In this document: piece after piece, positions 53,718-63,761 of the stretch | Position numbering within the stretch: the first letter of the stretch is position 1 | How the letters are laid out: each line of letters starts with the position of its first letter | The notes under the pieces: generated by a model | Database searches by the model: none | The model's input: the letters and a program-made list of their open reading frames with translations, nothing else | Told to the model about the DNA's origin: nothing | Position numbers and translations under genes: made by a program | Origin: Psococerastis gibbosa | Taxonomy: Eukaryota > Arthropoda > Insecta > Psocodea > Psocidae | Assembly: GCA_963971405.1 (NCBI GenBank) | Contig: OZ020488.1 | Span: forward strand, 3,596,001-3,660,000 | Direction: 5' to 3' | Length of the DNA stretch: 64,000 nucleotides

Positions 53718-56253
53718 CTACGCCCATCTTATAACACCAGTCTTTTTGATAAATTCTAGTGTTTTTGTGATGGGATTAGATCGGATGGTTTCCTCTTCAG
53801 ACCTAGGGTGGCCAAGAGTTTGGTATCGAGTTTTTCCCAGCGCTTCACATTCAAAGAGAATGTGTTCAGCTGTTTCTTCTTCAACTTCACACAGTCTGCA
53901 TCTACTGTCGTTTTTCACGCCAACCCTATGCATGTGTTTGTTGAAGTGGCCGTGGCCCGTAAGCGTGCCAACCACCCTTCTAGCTTGCTCTCTACTTAAA
54001 GAGAGAAGCTGATCGGTGAGCTTTTTACTAGGACCCGGAATAACCTTCTTAGCAAATCTGCTTTCCGGGACTTTCTTCCATTCCTCTGCAGTTTTTCTCT
54101 GCACCCATTTTTGTACAGAAGTACGGGCCTGGCAATAAGCCATCCCATACTTAGGTTCTGCACCAATGAATGGCGTTTCTGCACCTTTTCGAGCCAGCTC
54201 GTCGGCTCTTTCATTCCCATCAAAGTTCGAGTGAGCCGGGACCCAAATCAGCGAGACTGAGTTTTCCCGACACACCTTTATTAGGAGGTTGATGCAGTGC
54301 CACACCATTTTTGATGTGATCTTTATAGCCTCCACAGCCTTAATCGCTGCCTGCGAGTCTGTATAGATAATAATGGTTTTGCCCTTGCTTTCCATTTCCA
54401 TACACTCCTCTAGGCATTTTATAATGGCCCCTACCTCAGTCTGAAAGACTGTAGCATATTTGCCGAGGCTTAGGACTATGGATTTGTCTACAGTTTCCCC
54501 ATAGACTCCTCCTCCAGCCCCATTTTCCATTTTCGACCCATCTGTATACCAGACTAGGTCATTGTCCCCTGTTTGATGTTCTTCAGCATTCCATTCTTTT
54601 CTAGCTGGAATTCTAGTGTTAAATGGTTTGCTGAATGAGAGCAGGGGTGTCATTCGGTCTGACGGCATTAAAAGCGTGTCTTCCGATATGCTTTTAGTAA
54701 TATTGGAGTGGCCTGACCTTTTGCTTCTCCAGCAGCCTTCCAGCTCCAATCTATAGGCGCCCATCCTGGCCTGTGCTTCAATGAAGACTCCCAGGGTTGG
54801 CAGGTTCAATAAAGTATTCAGGACATCCCCTGGTGAAGTTGACATTGCTCCTGTGATACAGAGGCAGGCCAGCCTCTGGAGCCCATTCAACTTGGTTGTC
54901 ACTGTGACCTGTGTAGTCTTGGTCCACCAAACTACACTTCCATAGGTAATCACCGGCCTAATGACCATTGTGTAAATCCACATTGCCATTTTGGGCCTGA
55001 TTCCCCACGTTGTGCCTATTGCCCGTCTGCAAACATAAATTAATTGTTTAGCTCGGTTAATAGTTTTTGTAATATGGGGATTCCAGGTAAGTCCTTTGTC
55101 TAGGTTAACCCCTAGATACTTAACCTCCGTCCCCAGTTTTACAACTTGATTGAAAAGCTTAGGCAGCTTTCCCCCATCAAGATTCTTCTTTCGAGTAAAT
55201 GGTACCATCGAGATTTTGGATGGGTTGATGCTCAGATTTTCAGCCTTGCACCATTTTTCTACTTCAGAAAAAGCCATTTGCATTAGCTCGGTTATGACCG
55301 TCATGGACTTACCCCTAATCACAATGGCCAAATCATCCGCATATCCTTGTGCGTACACTCCCACCTCATTGAGTCTGGTGATGATTTTGTCCACCACAAG
55401 GTTCCACAACAGGGGCGAGATAACCCCCCCCCTGTGCCGTACCCCTGGTGGCCCTTACCATCACCTTCTCATCAGATAGGGATGCTAGAATCTTCCTATT
55501 GCTAAGCATGGATCTGATCCATCTACACACAGTTGCATTTACGCCAACTCTCTCCAACGCCCTTACCATGGAGTCATGTCCCGCGTTGGAGAAAGCCGCC
55601 TCAATGTCCAAAAACGCTGCCAGTGCAATCTCCCCATTGTCCAGGCTTTCCTCCAGTCTGCTCACCAGTTGATGCAATGCAGTCTCAGAGGATCTGCCAG
55701 GGCGGTACGCATACTGAGAACTATGCAAACCAGCGTTAGTGCGTATTTTTTCCCGGATATGTTTATCCAGGATTTTCTCTAGAGCTTTTAATAGAAAAGA
55801 ACTGAGACATATCGGCCTGTATGACCTGGCCTGGGCGTAGTTCGCCTTTCCAGGTTTAGGTATAAATACTACCTTAGCCATTGCCCACGACTTAGGAACA
55901 TGTCCAAGCGCTACACTGGCCTGATAGATGGTTGTCAATGCCGGGGTGAGGATCTCTTTCCCCTCCTGAAGAAGGAGGGGAAAAATCCCATCCGGACCTG
56001 GAGCCTTGCATGGCTCAAAAGTGCTGATGGACCAGCCCACCTGTCCCGGTTTTATCAGCCTTTTGGCACAGTTCCAATCAGCCCTTCGGGCTTTATTGTC
56101 TTCTGATGTGCTGCTGGTTAAAAGATTCTGATCTTTGGTTAATCTGAGAAAGGCCTCTGAAATGGAATCGTCCAAGGATACAAGCGCACGCCAAAGAGCT
56201 TTTGCTCCGAGAGCGAGAAGGCTTGAATCACCAGCCGATACAGGCTGTGACAA
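53718..56253 (-). pseudogene. I/R1-group non-LTR reverse transcriptase with RNase H, one frameshift
   Basis: On the minus strand, RT reads VGWSISTFEPCKAPGPDGIF, ARSYRPICLSSFLLKALEKI, SQYAYRPGRSSETALHQL, AAFLDIEAAFSNAGHDSM and RATRGTAQGG. A run of nine G (55423-55431 on the plus strand as C) then shifts the frame. It continues LLWNLVVDKII, QGYADDLAIVI and VKYLGVNLDKGLTW. RNase H follows with DLVWYTDGSKMENGAGG, TEVGAIIKCLEE, IIYTDSQAAIKAV and WVPAHSNFDGNERADELARK. The zinc tail is CRLCEVEEETAEHILFEC. The endonuclease is missing, so the copy is 5' truncated. Otherwise it is well preserved. Confidence 0.9.
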
Positions 56254-57001
56254 AAGAGGGTCAAAGAAGCCAGATAAGACGGCTTCTGACCTAGATGTCG
56301 CAATCGAGAACGGTACGCACTATATGACGTGTAAAGTCTCGCGTACGTCAGGCCAAATCACATGCACGACGGTGTGTGATAGAACACACTTCCAAGGGAA
56401 AATATCGCGCGGGCGTATCCTATGGATTCACGCTCCGGTATCCGGATGCTTTAGGATCCGTCAAGTAGATATAGCCTTTGCTGTAACGTGCCATGCCGAT
56501 AGCGGGTTGGGCGTGATAAGTTTTAACTTATCCGACTCTATGAAGTACCAATTTGATGAAATGGTGCCCGCAGAGCTGAGTGTGGAGCGTGGTGTGGTCG
56601 GGTACGTTAGTACCGCGGATTGCACCATTCGCTTTCTAAAGACGGTCGAATCAGGGAAGAGATCTGCTCCTCCCGAAGGGTATTCTCTATACTCGCGACC
56701 ACACACTCCTGCCGTGTCCTCAGACGGCGGGTCAGTTGACGTTAAAGCTCACTCCTCGGAGAGCACCTCGTCAAATGCAGCTAGGCCCCAGATTGCGAAA
56801 GACAACATTCCGAAGAAAGAACGTAATGTCAAGAATCGCGTTCCGCCGAACCAAAGTAGCGATCTGTCTACTAAAGGGAACCAACAGAAAGACACCGCCG
56901 CCTTGAGTGCCTTTACGCCCGTTAAGGTGTGGTCTGACTCGATCGTAGAAACGATCGTCACTCCAAAGGTTGATGTCGCCCAAGCTCTATCGTCGGGGCC
57001 A
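56135..57001 (+). CDS. Unrecognised 280-290-codon frame opposite the retrotransposon, possible captured viral sequence
   Basis: Open on the plus strand from within the antisense of the RT gene (first ATG at 56153, MESSKDTSARQR) through 57001, and onwards in the flank to 57073. GC-richer than the surroundings. Readable blocks: THYMTCKVSRTSGQITCTTV, HFQGKISRGRILWIHAPVSG, FRIRQVDIAFAVTCHADSGL, VISFNLSDSMKYQF and GVVGYVSTADCTIRFLKTV. A basic, Ser/Pro-rich likely disordered tail follows (NVKNRVPPNQSSDLSTKGN). No RT, gag knuckle or endonuclease motif. A beta-rich core plus disordered tail would suit a viral structural or movement-like protein, but I recognise no family. Confidence 0.45.
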
Positions 57002-57238
57002 AGCTGGAACATTACAGCAGCTGGTGGCGAGCAAGGTGCCTTCTACACCGAGGAGGGTGGCCCTGTCTCCTGACGAGGCACATTCTGAGTGCGTTCGGGC
57101 GGTCTTCAATCAACAATTGTCTGCCTTGCCCAACCATAAGAAATATGCATATTTCAATAAGGTGCTAGCTGCATTAATGTCCGGGGTTGAGGAAATTTAA
57201 AGTTTTTTTTTTCACCTCATGTGTTCTTTCTACTATAT

Positions 57239-57391
57239 AGTTACGTGCCCTCTCCAAGTTTACAATGACCAGGCACGCGCTGTTGAATCAGAAACATAGG
57301 AACCTTGGTTTTAGATCGCATATTGTAACGTAGTTAGTCAAGTATCGAGTCGCTTTTTAAAACCCATATTTTTGCGGCGTAATTCTGAACT
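57239..57391 (+). repeat. 5' LTR of the errantivirus-like provirus
   Basis: Begins AGTTACGTGC and ends AATTCTGAACT directly before GGCGCTGCGG. Its right half (from TTAGATCGCATATTGTAACG near 57311) recurs at 59435-59530. At about 153 bp it is short for the group, so it may be internally deleted. Confidence 0.65.
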
Positions 57392-57760
57392 GGCGCTGCG
57401 GACAGGATACCAGGCGAACTTTCGTAGAGCTTTTAAGTTCTTATCGCTGGGATATCGAAATCTAATTTACTGTTTTTCGTGTGTGGCCTACCTCTGCAAC
57501 AATTTTCGGGTGTTGTGAGAATCAGCACTGACTGTGGATACACCTTCGACTCACCGAGGAGCTGGACAACTTGGGACGCCTTTTTGGAGATTTGCAGACG
57601 CGAAGATGCACCTTTCTGCACTCCTCTTTCTGTAAGTCTCATTTGTCCGCCGTTCACTCCCTTAGCATTTAAAATTATTGGTTGCTCTAAGATTTTATTG
57701 TATTTTGATTTTTAGTATTTTAATTGTAAGTATTTTAAATTTTACTGTTGCCTGACGTCC

Positions 57761-58597
57761 ATGACTGAAACGGTAGAATTTATTTCTCAAAACACGTCTC
57801 TTTTAGAAAATCTTAGTAATAGTGTAGGTAGTCCAAAAGTTCTGATACACCCTCCTAAATTTACGGTAAAAACCAAAATGCCTGACGATATTTCCAAAAG
57901 TGAAATCCAAATTTTTATAAACGCAATCCCTGAATTTCGCCCAGATAGCAACTTATCAATATTTGTAAAAGAGGTTGATAGCCTATGAACCCACCTTCAG
58001 AATAAGTTAACCCCAGATTTGAATTACCTCCTAAATTTTTCCATTAGATCCAAATTAAAAGGGGAAGCTCGAGATTATATAGCAAACCAACAGTTGCTCG
58101 AGTGGACCGATATTCGTGCCGCCCTCTTGGTAAAATATGGGGAGCAAAGAAGTGAAGATCTATTAATAGCCGCTCTAACAAAATGCCTACAGCACTCAAA
58201 GGAATCCTACATGGATTTTTTCTCTAAAATTTCTAAATGTTACAATGACATAATCGAAAATTTAACATTAAACAATAATGACCCAGATTACATTAAGTTT
58301 AAAAGGACAGAACACGATAAGTTAGCTGTAAGAACTTTTAAAATAGGGCTATTGGAACCTTATAGATCGTATGTGGGAAATTTTGAGTTAGCTAGTATAG
58401 CTGAGAATTTAGTTAAATGCAAGGAGTACGACAATAGGAAAACGGAGTTTGAGTACTGCGACTTTTTACGCAGAACTCAAGATCCAAATTTGAAGCGCTC
58501 AGCACCTCTGCCACCCCTACCATCAAAACCATTTTTGCCCAGTCACACAGGCGCAACCCAACAGTGGCCTTTTAAGCAAAACTCAACATTATTATGA
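57761..58597 (+). pseudogene. Errantivirus-like gag, one stop
   Basis: ATG at 57761 (MTETVEFISQNTSLLENL). Capsid-like sequence follows: KSEIQIFINAIPEFRPDSNL, a TGA at 57986-57988, then the same frame from LNYLLNFSIRSKLKGEARDY, with ALLVKYGEQRSEDLLIAAL, DKLAVRTFKIGLLEPYRSYV and a proline-rich end (PLPPLPSKPFLP) to a TGA at 58595-58597. The pattern is that of gypsy/errantivirus gag, which lacks zinc knuckles. The leader from 57392 to 57760 is non-coding. Confidence 0.8.
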
Positions 58598-58699
58598 GGA
58601 AGAGGAATATTTCGAACCAGATCACTATCCCCAACAGGAACAGTATTACAGTATTCCTATGAACCTCAGGAAGATTCCCATCAGGATTTTCAGGAAACA

Positions 58700-59466
58700 G
58701 CTTCGTCAGAGAACCCGACATAGTAGACTTAAATTCTGAAAGATCAAAAACTAAACTACCCTTCTTTTATCTACCCTGGCTAGATCTAAAAATACCAATT
58801 GACAGCGGAGCAAGCAACTCGCTAATTAACCCCCAGCCAGCGTACAATAAATTTTCAGATTACTTATTTAAAAAGCCGTTTAGAGTAACTGGACTTAAGA
58901 CCACCATAACCACGGACGACAACTTAGCAATACCACTCCTATAAGAATTTGGTTTCCTTCAAAATTTCAATCTTCATGTAGTAGATTGGCACGAAAATTT
59001 CGACGCGTTAATTGGAAGCGAAGACTTCGAAAGCCTAAAAGCAAATATTAATTATGAAACCAAAACTTTGAAAATAGGCAATTTAGAAATTCCATTTATT
59101 TTAGGTTATCCCCAGAATAAAATTTCCCCTTATAAAACACAGGCCAACAATTATGTTAAGATACCCGTCTCAGTCGAAGAAGGAGAAGTACTCTTCCCCC
59201 CTACGACCCTCGGTCAAATAAATATTCCCGAATCTTTAGCAACCGTCTATAATGGCTTTTGTTTCATCCCCTTAGAAGGAACGGAATGTTTCGAAATAAA
59301 TTTCACAGAAAGAATAAAGGTCACACCCTTAGAACATAGTGGTTACACCGTTTCAACCCCTCCAACCTTAAAACCAAAAGGAAATTTTTTAGATAAAATT
59401 AGAACTGCTCATTTGAATTTAGAAGAAGAAAAAATTAGATCGCATATTGTAACGTGGTTAGTCTAG
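58700..59466 (+). pseudogene. Errantivirus-like protease region, truncated
   Basis: Reads LPFFYLPWLDLKIPIDSGAS, the retropepsin active site D-S-G, followed by LINPQPAYNKF and, after a TAA near 58942, FNLHVVDWHENFDALIGSED, then the linker TLGQINIPESLATVYNGF. Pol coding ends at about 59430 and the frame passes into LTR sequence. No RT remains. Confidence 0.78.
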
Positions 59467-59530
59467 TATCGACAGTCGCAAATTAAAGTTGCTTTTTAAA
59501 AACCATATTTTTTCGGTGTAATTCTTAACT
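59435..59530 (+). repeat. 3' LTR remnant of the errantivirus-like provirus
   Basis: Shares TTAGATCGCATATTGTAACG and GCTTTTTAAAA-CCATATTTTT with the 5' LTR, with a small insertion near 59475-59490. Ends TTAACT before ATAT. The left half of the LTR was lost with the internal deletion. Confidence 0.7.
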
Positions 59531-59534
59531 ATAT

Positions 59535-60483
59535 ATTATGCCATTACCATTCTACTGAAATCAATAAATTAAACGTATAGTACAACATTGGCAGTATTAA
59601 TTTTCCTTGGTACCACATTAAGCAATGCAACGTTGAGATTGAAATAAATGTAGGTGTATAGAACATCCGAAAATCTCGGAAAGGAGTATTCATTGGTATT
59701 CTCATTGCAATGAATTAATAGTGTTTTGTCGCCCCCAGATAATAAGCCTGGGCATACTTTCAATGGTCCTATGCGTTTCCTATGAGACATTCGAAGGCAT
59801 AGCCCGGACTTAAAATACACATCTGAACTATGTGACGGTACAGTTGGTTTTCCTTGTCGGTTTGCACTTTGCACGCTTTGGCAAAGCATGCAAACCTGAC
59901 TTGGATTGTCCGACTGTGTCGTTGCAATTACTTAATTTGCTAGTGCATGCACCATTGAAGGTCCTGCACTGTAGCTTGAGATGGCTATGCATGGGCGAGA
60001 CAATCTTCTTAGAGTGCAGGGCTTTCAACGGTCATACGAGCTTATATATATGAGTCAACAGCTGTTTCCAAAAGACTTCTGTCATTTCGGTCTCTTCCAA
60101 TTTCCGTGAGCAGTTACCTTTTTATTTAGTATAACAAAGTTCTTTCGAAAGATAATTAACTCACATTACGAATACATGTACGTACACGAATGTACCTCTT
60201 AATTCTTGTCATTTTTATATTAATAAATAAAAATTAACCAAAACTTAATAATTGGAAGTTTTATTTATTTTCTCTCACAAATTTCGAACCATTTGATATT
60301 TCAAACACTCGATAATTCGTAATATTTCAAGAGACCCTCGAGTTTCGAATTAACGAGAGTCGATTGTATTAGATATTGTATTGATAAGAAATTTTGGGAC
60401 CGTAAAAATTGCGACCATGGGTGAATGGGCGAAATACATTTTGCTAAAGGCATGCGAAGGAGGTGCCCCGGTAATTCATATAA
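59535..60483. other. Non-coding stretch, no gene recognised
   Basis: No supported gene. Around 60308-60362 there is a CTCGATAATTCG...GAATTAACGAGAG imperfect inverted repeat, typical of short pogo/Tigger-type MITE debris. The rest is plain. Confidence 0.45.
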
Positions 60484-61158
60484 TATTTGATACATACGTC
60501 ATTTAAAGATCTCGAGAGACAAATGAGAGGTTCTATTCTAAATGAACTTGACTATATAATTCTGGGACCTCAACAAAAAGCTCCCATTGATTTACAAAAA
60601 CAGTTGGTAGGGGAAAAGTTTCAAAAGCGCTTTTACTCACTTCCTGGCCGAGGACTTGAAAGGTGTAGATGTGCCCAGGAATAAAAAGTTGTATTTTACG
60701 CAAAATGACCGTTGCTACATAAACTACATGATGGAAATTGTGAAGAAATTTCACAAATTGCACGTCAGCATGAAGAAGCAGACACGAGACTGTTTTTTCA
60801 TGCAAAAATTGCAGCAACTGATATGAGGAACAACGGTACAATTAAAATAAACAGTAATGATACAGACGTAGTTATTATTTTTCTTGGCAATGACAGATCA
60901 GAGACACCGTATTCCAGTGGAATACGGATGCGGGCTTGCAAAAAAAAACTATAAATGTGTCGCAAATGAGGAAGAAGATGGGCGTTGAGTTGGCAGAAGC
61001 CGCTATTGGAATACATAGTTTCAGTGAGTGTGATTATGTATCCTGTTTTTACGGCAAGGGCAAAAAACGTCCCTTTGATAAAATCATGGCAAATAATGAA
61101 TTCACTGACCTTTTCATGAGACTTGGAAAATCTAAAGAAATTACCGGAGATGATTTGT
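60484..61158 (+). pseudogene. Fragment of a PIN/FEN-like nuclease gene, same family as the 1482-aa protein
   Basis: After a degraded start (ELDYIILGPQQKAPID) the frame at 60712 reads QIARQHEEADTRLFFHAKIA and INSNDTDVVIIFLGN. After a one-base change in the A-run near 60945 it reads AEAAIGIHSFSECDYVSCFY, GKGKKRPFDKI and RLGKSKEITGDDLF. The acidic pattern EEAD / DTD / CD and the following GKGK equal EDAD / DVD / GCD / MGKNK of the 1482-residue protein. Residue identity is low otherwise, so this is a different subfamily. The piggyBac element at 61163 cuts it at the TTAA inside the DDLF-N codons. Confidence 0.7.
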
Positions 61159-61162
61159 TTAA

Positions 61163-61176
61163 CACTGTGCCGGCCG
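61163..61176 (+). repeat. Left TIR of the piggyBac element
   Basis: CACTGTGCCGGCCG directly after the first TTAA; matches the inverted sequence at 63744-63757. Confidence 0.93.
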
Positions 61177-61650
61177 CAGTGTCCAATGGACACCGTTTTG
61201 ATTTTCAAAACTCTGTTACATGAGCTGCCGTTCACTTATGGGGTTGGCTTTTCATGACTTTTCCTAACTATGTGCATACTTTGAGCCCATGAAAAAAAAA
61301 TTTGCATTTAGTCAGCGGTTTCTCCGGGAACGATATTGACCTACGTTGCCGGCCGCAGTGTCCATTGGACTCTTATGGGAGAATGCATTGCGTCATTGCT
61401 ATATCAGCAGCCAGTTCGGGGCTATTGGTTTGTTTCAGGTAGTATTTCATCGTCTACAATATAAAAAGAATTGTATTTCTTTTACTTTCTTATTGCCATA
61501 GACTTCAACTTAGCTTGCGGACCCAATTTTTTTTGTCAAATTGGCAAAAGCTCAGGTCATTCATTTACTTCATAGTTCATTACTTGACTGTTGTCTTCTA
61601 TCCAAACTACAGTGTAATATACGTACCATATAGCTTACTTTATCATCGCA

Positions 61651-63574
61651 ATGAGCAAATACAACAAAACAAGACCTCTGAAGGCTTCAGAAATCGCCAA
61701 ACTTCTCGAAGAAGACGATTTTAGTTCGGACTGTTCAGAATTCAGCGAATTACGTGAGGAGTCCCCTAGACGAATGTCTGAGTCTCCCCAGCAGATGCTA
61801 GATTCTCCACCCCATGCTAGTCATTCTAGTTCTTCCCAAAGTTCGGAGGAGGGGGAGCCAATGGACACAGATTTTCACGAAACTGCCGAAGCTCGTTGGT
61901 ACATATCCAAAGACTGCGAAGAGATATGGTGCTCTGAACCAGTGGTTCAAGCGAGTGGGAGAAGGAGCTCCCGAAATGTTCTGAAGGATAATGAAGGTAC
62001 GTACTATAACATGGTGTATTTTATTTTACAGTAGAATTTGGAATATTATTTTAAATACCGTATAATGAACAAGCCCATCACACAAAGGTGGCGAAATATT
62101 GCTTACAAAAAAATGTATGCAAACATAACTGTTTTATTTTATTATTATTATTTTATTTACAGGTCCAAAGAGATGGGCAGAGCGACAATGCAAGACAGTT
62201 TCTGATGCTTTTTTTATATTTTTTCGTCAATCTTTTATAGAAGAAATCTGTAAGTGGACCAATAAGGAAGGAACATTAGCACTTGGTGAAGGTTGGAAGA
62301 AGTTGACAGCAGAGGAGTTCAAGAAGTATTTAGGCTTACTTCTCCTGATGGGTGCCTATAAAGCGAAAAATGAAGACATCGACGAAATGTACTCAATTAA
62401 TGGTGGTCGGCCAATTTTTGGACAAGTGATGAGTCGCAATCGGTTCAAAGAAATAACGCGTGCTTTGAGATTTGATGACGCAGAAAATAGGAGAAAACAC
62501 CGCTCGCCCGATAAGTTGGAGCCTATAAGACACATTTTTGATACTTGGAACGCAAACCTAAAGGAAGCCTATGTACCAGGATGGAGTATGACTGTGGATG
62601 AACAGTTGGTTACGTTTAGAGGCCGATGTGATTTTCGACAGTACATCCCTTCCAAGCCTGGGAAATTCGGAATAAAATTTTGGGCTATATGCGACTCTGC
62701 AAATGGGTTTGTGTGGAAATTACAAGTGTATACAGGGAAGGAGCCAGGTGGCACAAGAGAAAAAAATCAAGGCGAGCGCGTTGTACGATCTTTGGTAACA
62801 GAAATTGAAAATAGTGGAAGAAACGTCACCTGTGACAATTTCTTTACTAGTCTACCACTAGCTCGTTACCTGCTTTCCAAAAACTTGACATTGGTAGGGA
62901 CCATTAAAAAAAATAAAGGAGCGCTTCCTCTAGAATTCATTAATCCAAAATATAGAACGGAAAACTCTACTTTATTTGGGTTCCAAGAAGACGTGATGAT
63001 TGCCTCTTACTGCCCTAAAAAAAACAAGGTTGTCACTCTACTCAGCACACTGCACGACAAGCCAGAAATCTCCGACACATCAGAGAGAGAAAAACCGGAT
63101 CTGATTATTACCTATAACGAAACTAAAGCTGGGGTAGACAGGGCAGATCAAAAACTGAGGAACTACTCAGTAAAAAGGAAGACACGGCGTTGGCCAATGG
63201 TAGTTTTCGCAAACATGGTGGACGTTAGCGCTCTCAATGCCTTCATTATCTATTTATACACCCATGGAAATGAATTGGGAAGGAGAAGCGGGAAAAGACG
63301 CAAGTTCTTAATACAGCTGGGAAAACAACTGGCCGGGCTGGTGGCTGAACGCTCAGAACAGGATGTGAGAATTGGTGCGGTTGGACATCAGGATGGTTCC
63401 CAACCTGATGTTGCCCCTGATGATAACCCAGAAAAAACGTCAGGATCCAATAAAAAAAAAAGATGTTCCGTCTGCCCAAATAACTTAGGGAGAACGACGA
63501 AAACATGCTGCGAAAAATGTGACAAAAATATATGTAAAGAGCATAGCTCAGTAATTTGCTGTAATTGTAATTAA
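61651..63574 (+). CDS. piggyBac transposase, two exons, 585 aa
   Basis: Excises and inserts the element at TTAA. Exon 1 is 61651-61996 (MSKYNKTRPLKASEIAKLLE, acidic serine-rich), with donor GTACGT. Exon 2 is 62163-63574 after TTATTTACAG. The junction is phase 1 and the frame is continuous. The catalytic aspartates are visible: D261 (SMTVDEQLVTFRG), D340 (NVTCDNFFTS) and D441 with D444 (KAGVDRADQKLRNYS). The spacing is close to the classical enzyme. Other blocks: EFKKYLGLLLLMGAYKAKN and GRPIFGQVMSRNRFKEI. The C-terminal cysteine-rich domain is complete (CSVCPNN, TCCEKCDKNICKEH, VICCNC). No stops or frameshifts; the length matches the family. Confidence 0.95.
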
Positions 63575-63743
63575 AAAAAACAAATAAAATTGTCTGTTTA
63601 TAAAAAAACAACCCCCTACCTAACAGATTCAATCAAATGAATGGAAAAAGCTATCAGGACTGAGTATATTTGTGAAAAGACAATAGGAAATCCCATAAGT
63701 GTCCAATGGACACTGACGGCCGTTAACGTAGGTCAGATTCTCC

Positions 63744-63757
63744 GGCCGGCACAGTGT
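63744..63757 (-). repeat. Right TIR of the piggyBac element
   Basis: CGGCCGGCACAGTG, the inverted copy of the left end, followed by TTAA. Confidence 0.93.
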
Positions 63758-63761
63758 TAAT

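Larger units (their letters stand above)
53610..57001 (-). mobile_element. Minus-strand non-LTR insertion with A-tail and 12-bp target duplication
   Basis: A run of about 30 T at 53607-53640 is the A-tail of an element transcribed leftwards. AGCTGGAACATT at 53598-53609 and 57002-57013 is the target duplication. The tail-proximal 2.5 kb encode RT and RNase H on the minus strand. The far 0.85 kb (about 56150-57001) instead carries an open frame on the plus strand, so the insertion is chimeric or 5'-inverted. Confidence 0.8.
53172..57200 (+). pseudogene. Unrecognised gene, 3' exon, split by a non-LTR retrotransposon
   Basis: Two parts in one reading frame. 53172-53609 reads IQHCIEGGESENIFADVDGG, RGRNLSTPPDVILPSRDW, NKGHVYAYVIESCSIPLVPG, an acidic stretch (SDSDDEIDAGG), PPGKKKQRVDPVLP and ELAGT. 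57014-57200 continues QQLVASKVPSTPRR, HSECVRAVFNQQLSALPN, KYAYFNKVLAALMSGVEEI and TAA. The insertion between them is flanked by AGCTGGAACATT, and the frame is continuous when one copy is counted. The C-terminal helix resembles the BESS-like tails of MADF proteins and Harbinger partner proteins. The product is otherwise unknown. It may be a cellular gene or a transposon accessory gene. Confidence 0.6.
57235..59534 (+). mobile_element. Internally deleted errantivirus-like (gypsy-group) provirus
   Basis: Flanked by ATAT (57235-57238 and 59531-59534). Starts AGTTACGTGCCC and ends TTAACT, matching the AGTTA...TAACT LTR ends of insect errantiviruses. A primer-site-like GGCGCTGCGGACAGG follows the 5' LTR. 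Gag and part of the protease region remain; RT, integrase and env are deleted, the protease frame running straight into 3' LTR sequence near 59435. It lies 35 bp after the stop codon of the split exon. Non-functional. Confidence 0.75.
61163..63757 (+). mobile_element. Complete piggyBac transposon
   Basis: The 2595-bp element lies between TTAA at 61159-61162 and 63758-63761. TIRs start CACTGTGCCGGCCG (14 bp identical). A second inverted pair lies inside: TGACCTACGTT...CGGCCG at 61339-61358 against its complement at 63715-63735. Palindromes AGTGTCCAATGGACAC occur at 61178-61193 and, 17 bp perfect, at 63698-63714, with a variant near 61361-61372. The two-exon transposase gene is open. It looks recent and possibly active. 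Confidence 0.93.

Noticed and set aside
56749..57012. Minus-strand 87-codon frame as part of the non-LTR protein
   Set aside because: It shows no endonuclease or gag motif and is the antisense shadow of the longer plus-strand frame.
59832..60053. 73-codon plus-strand frame with a hydrophobic start
   Set aside because: The segment has no homologous pattern, no promoter or splice support, and an equally long frame on the other strand.
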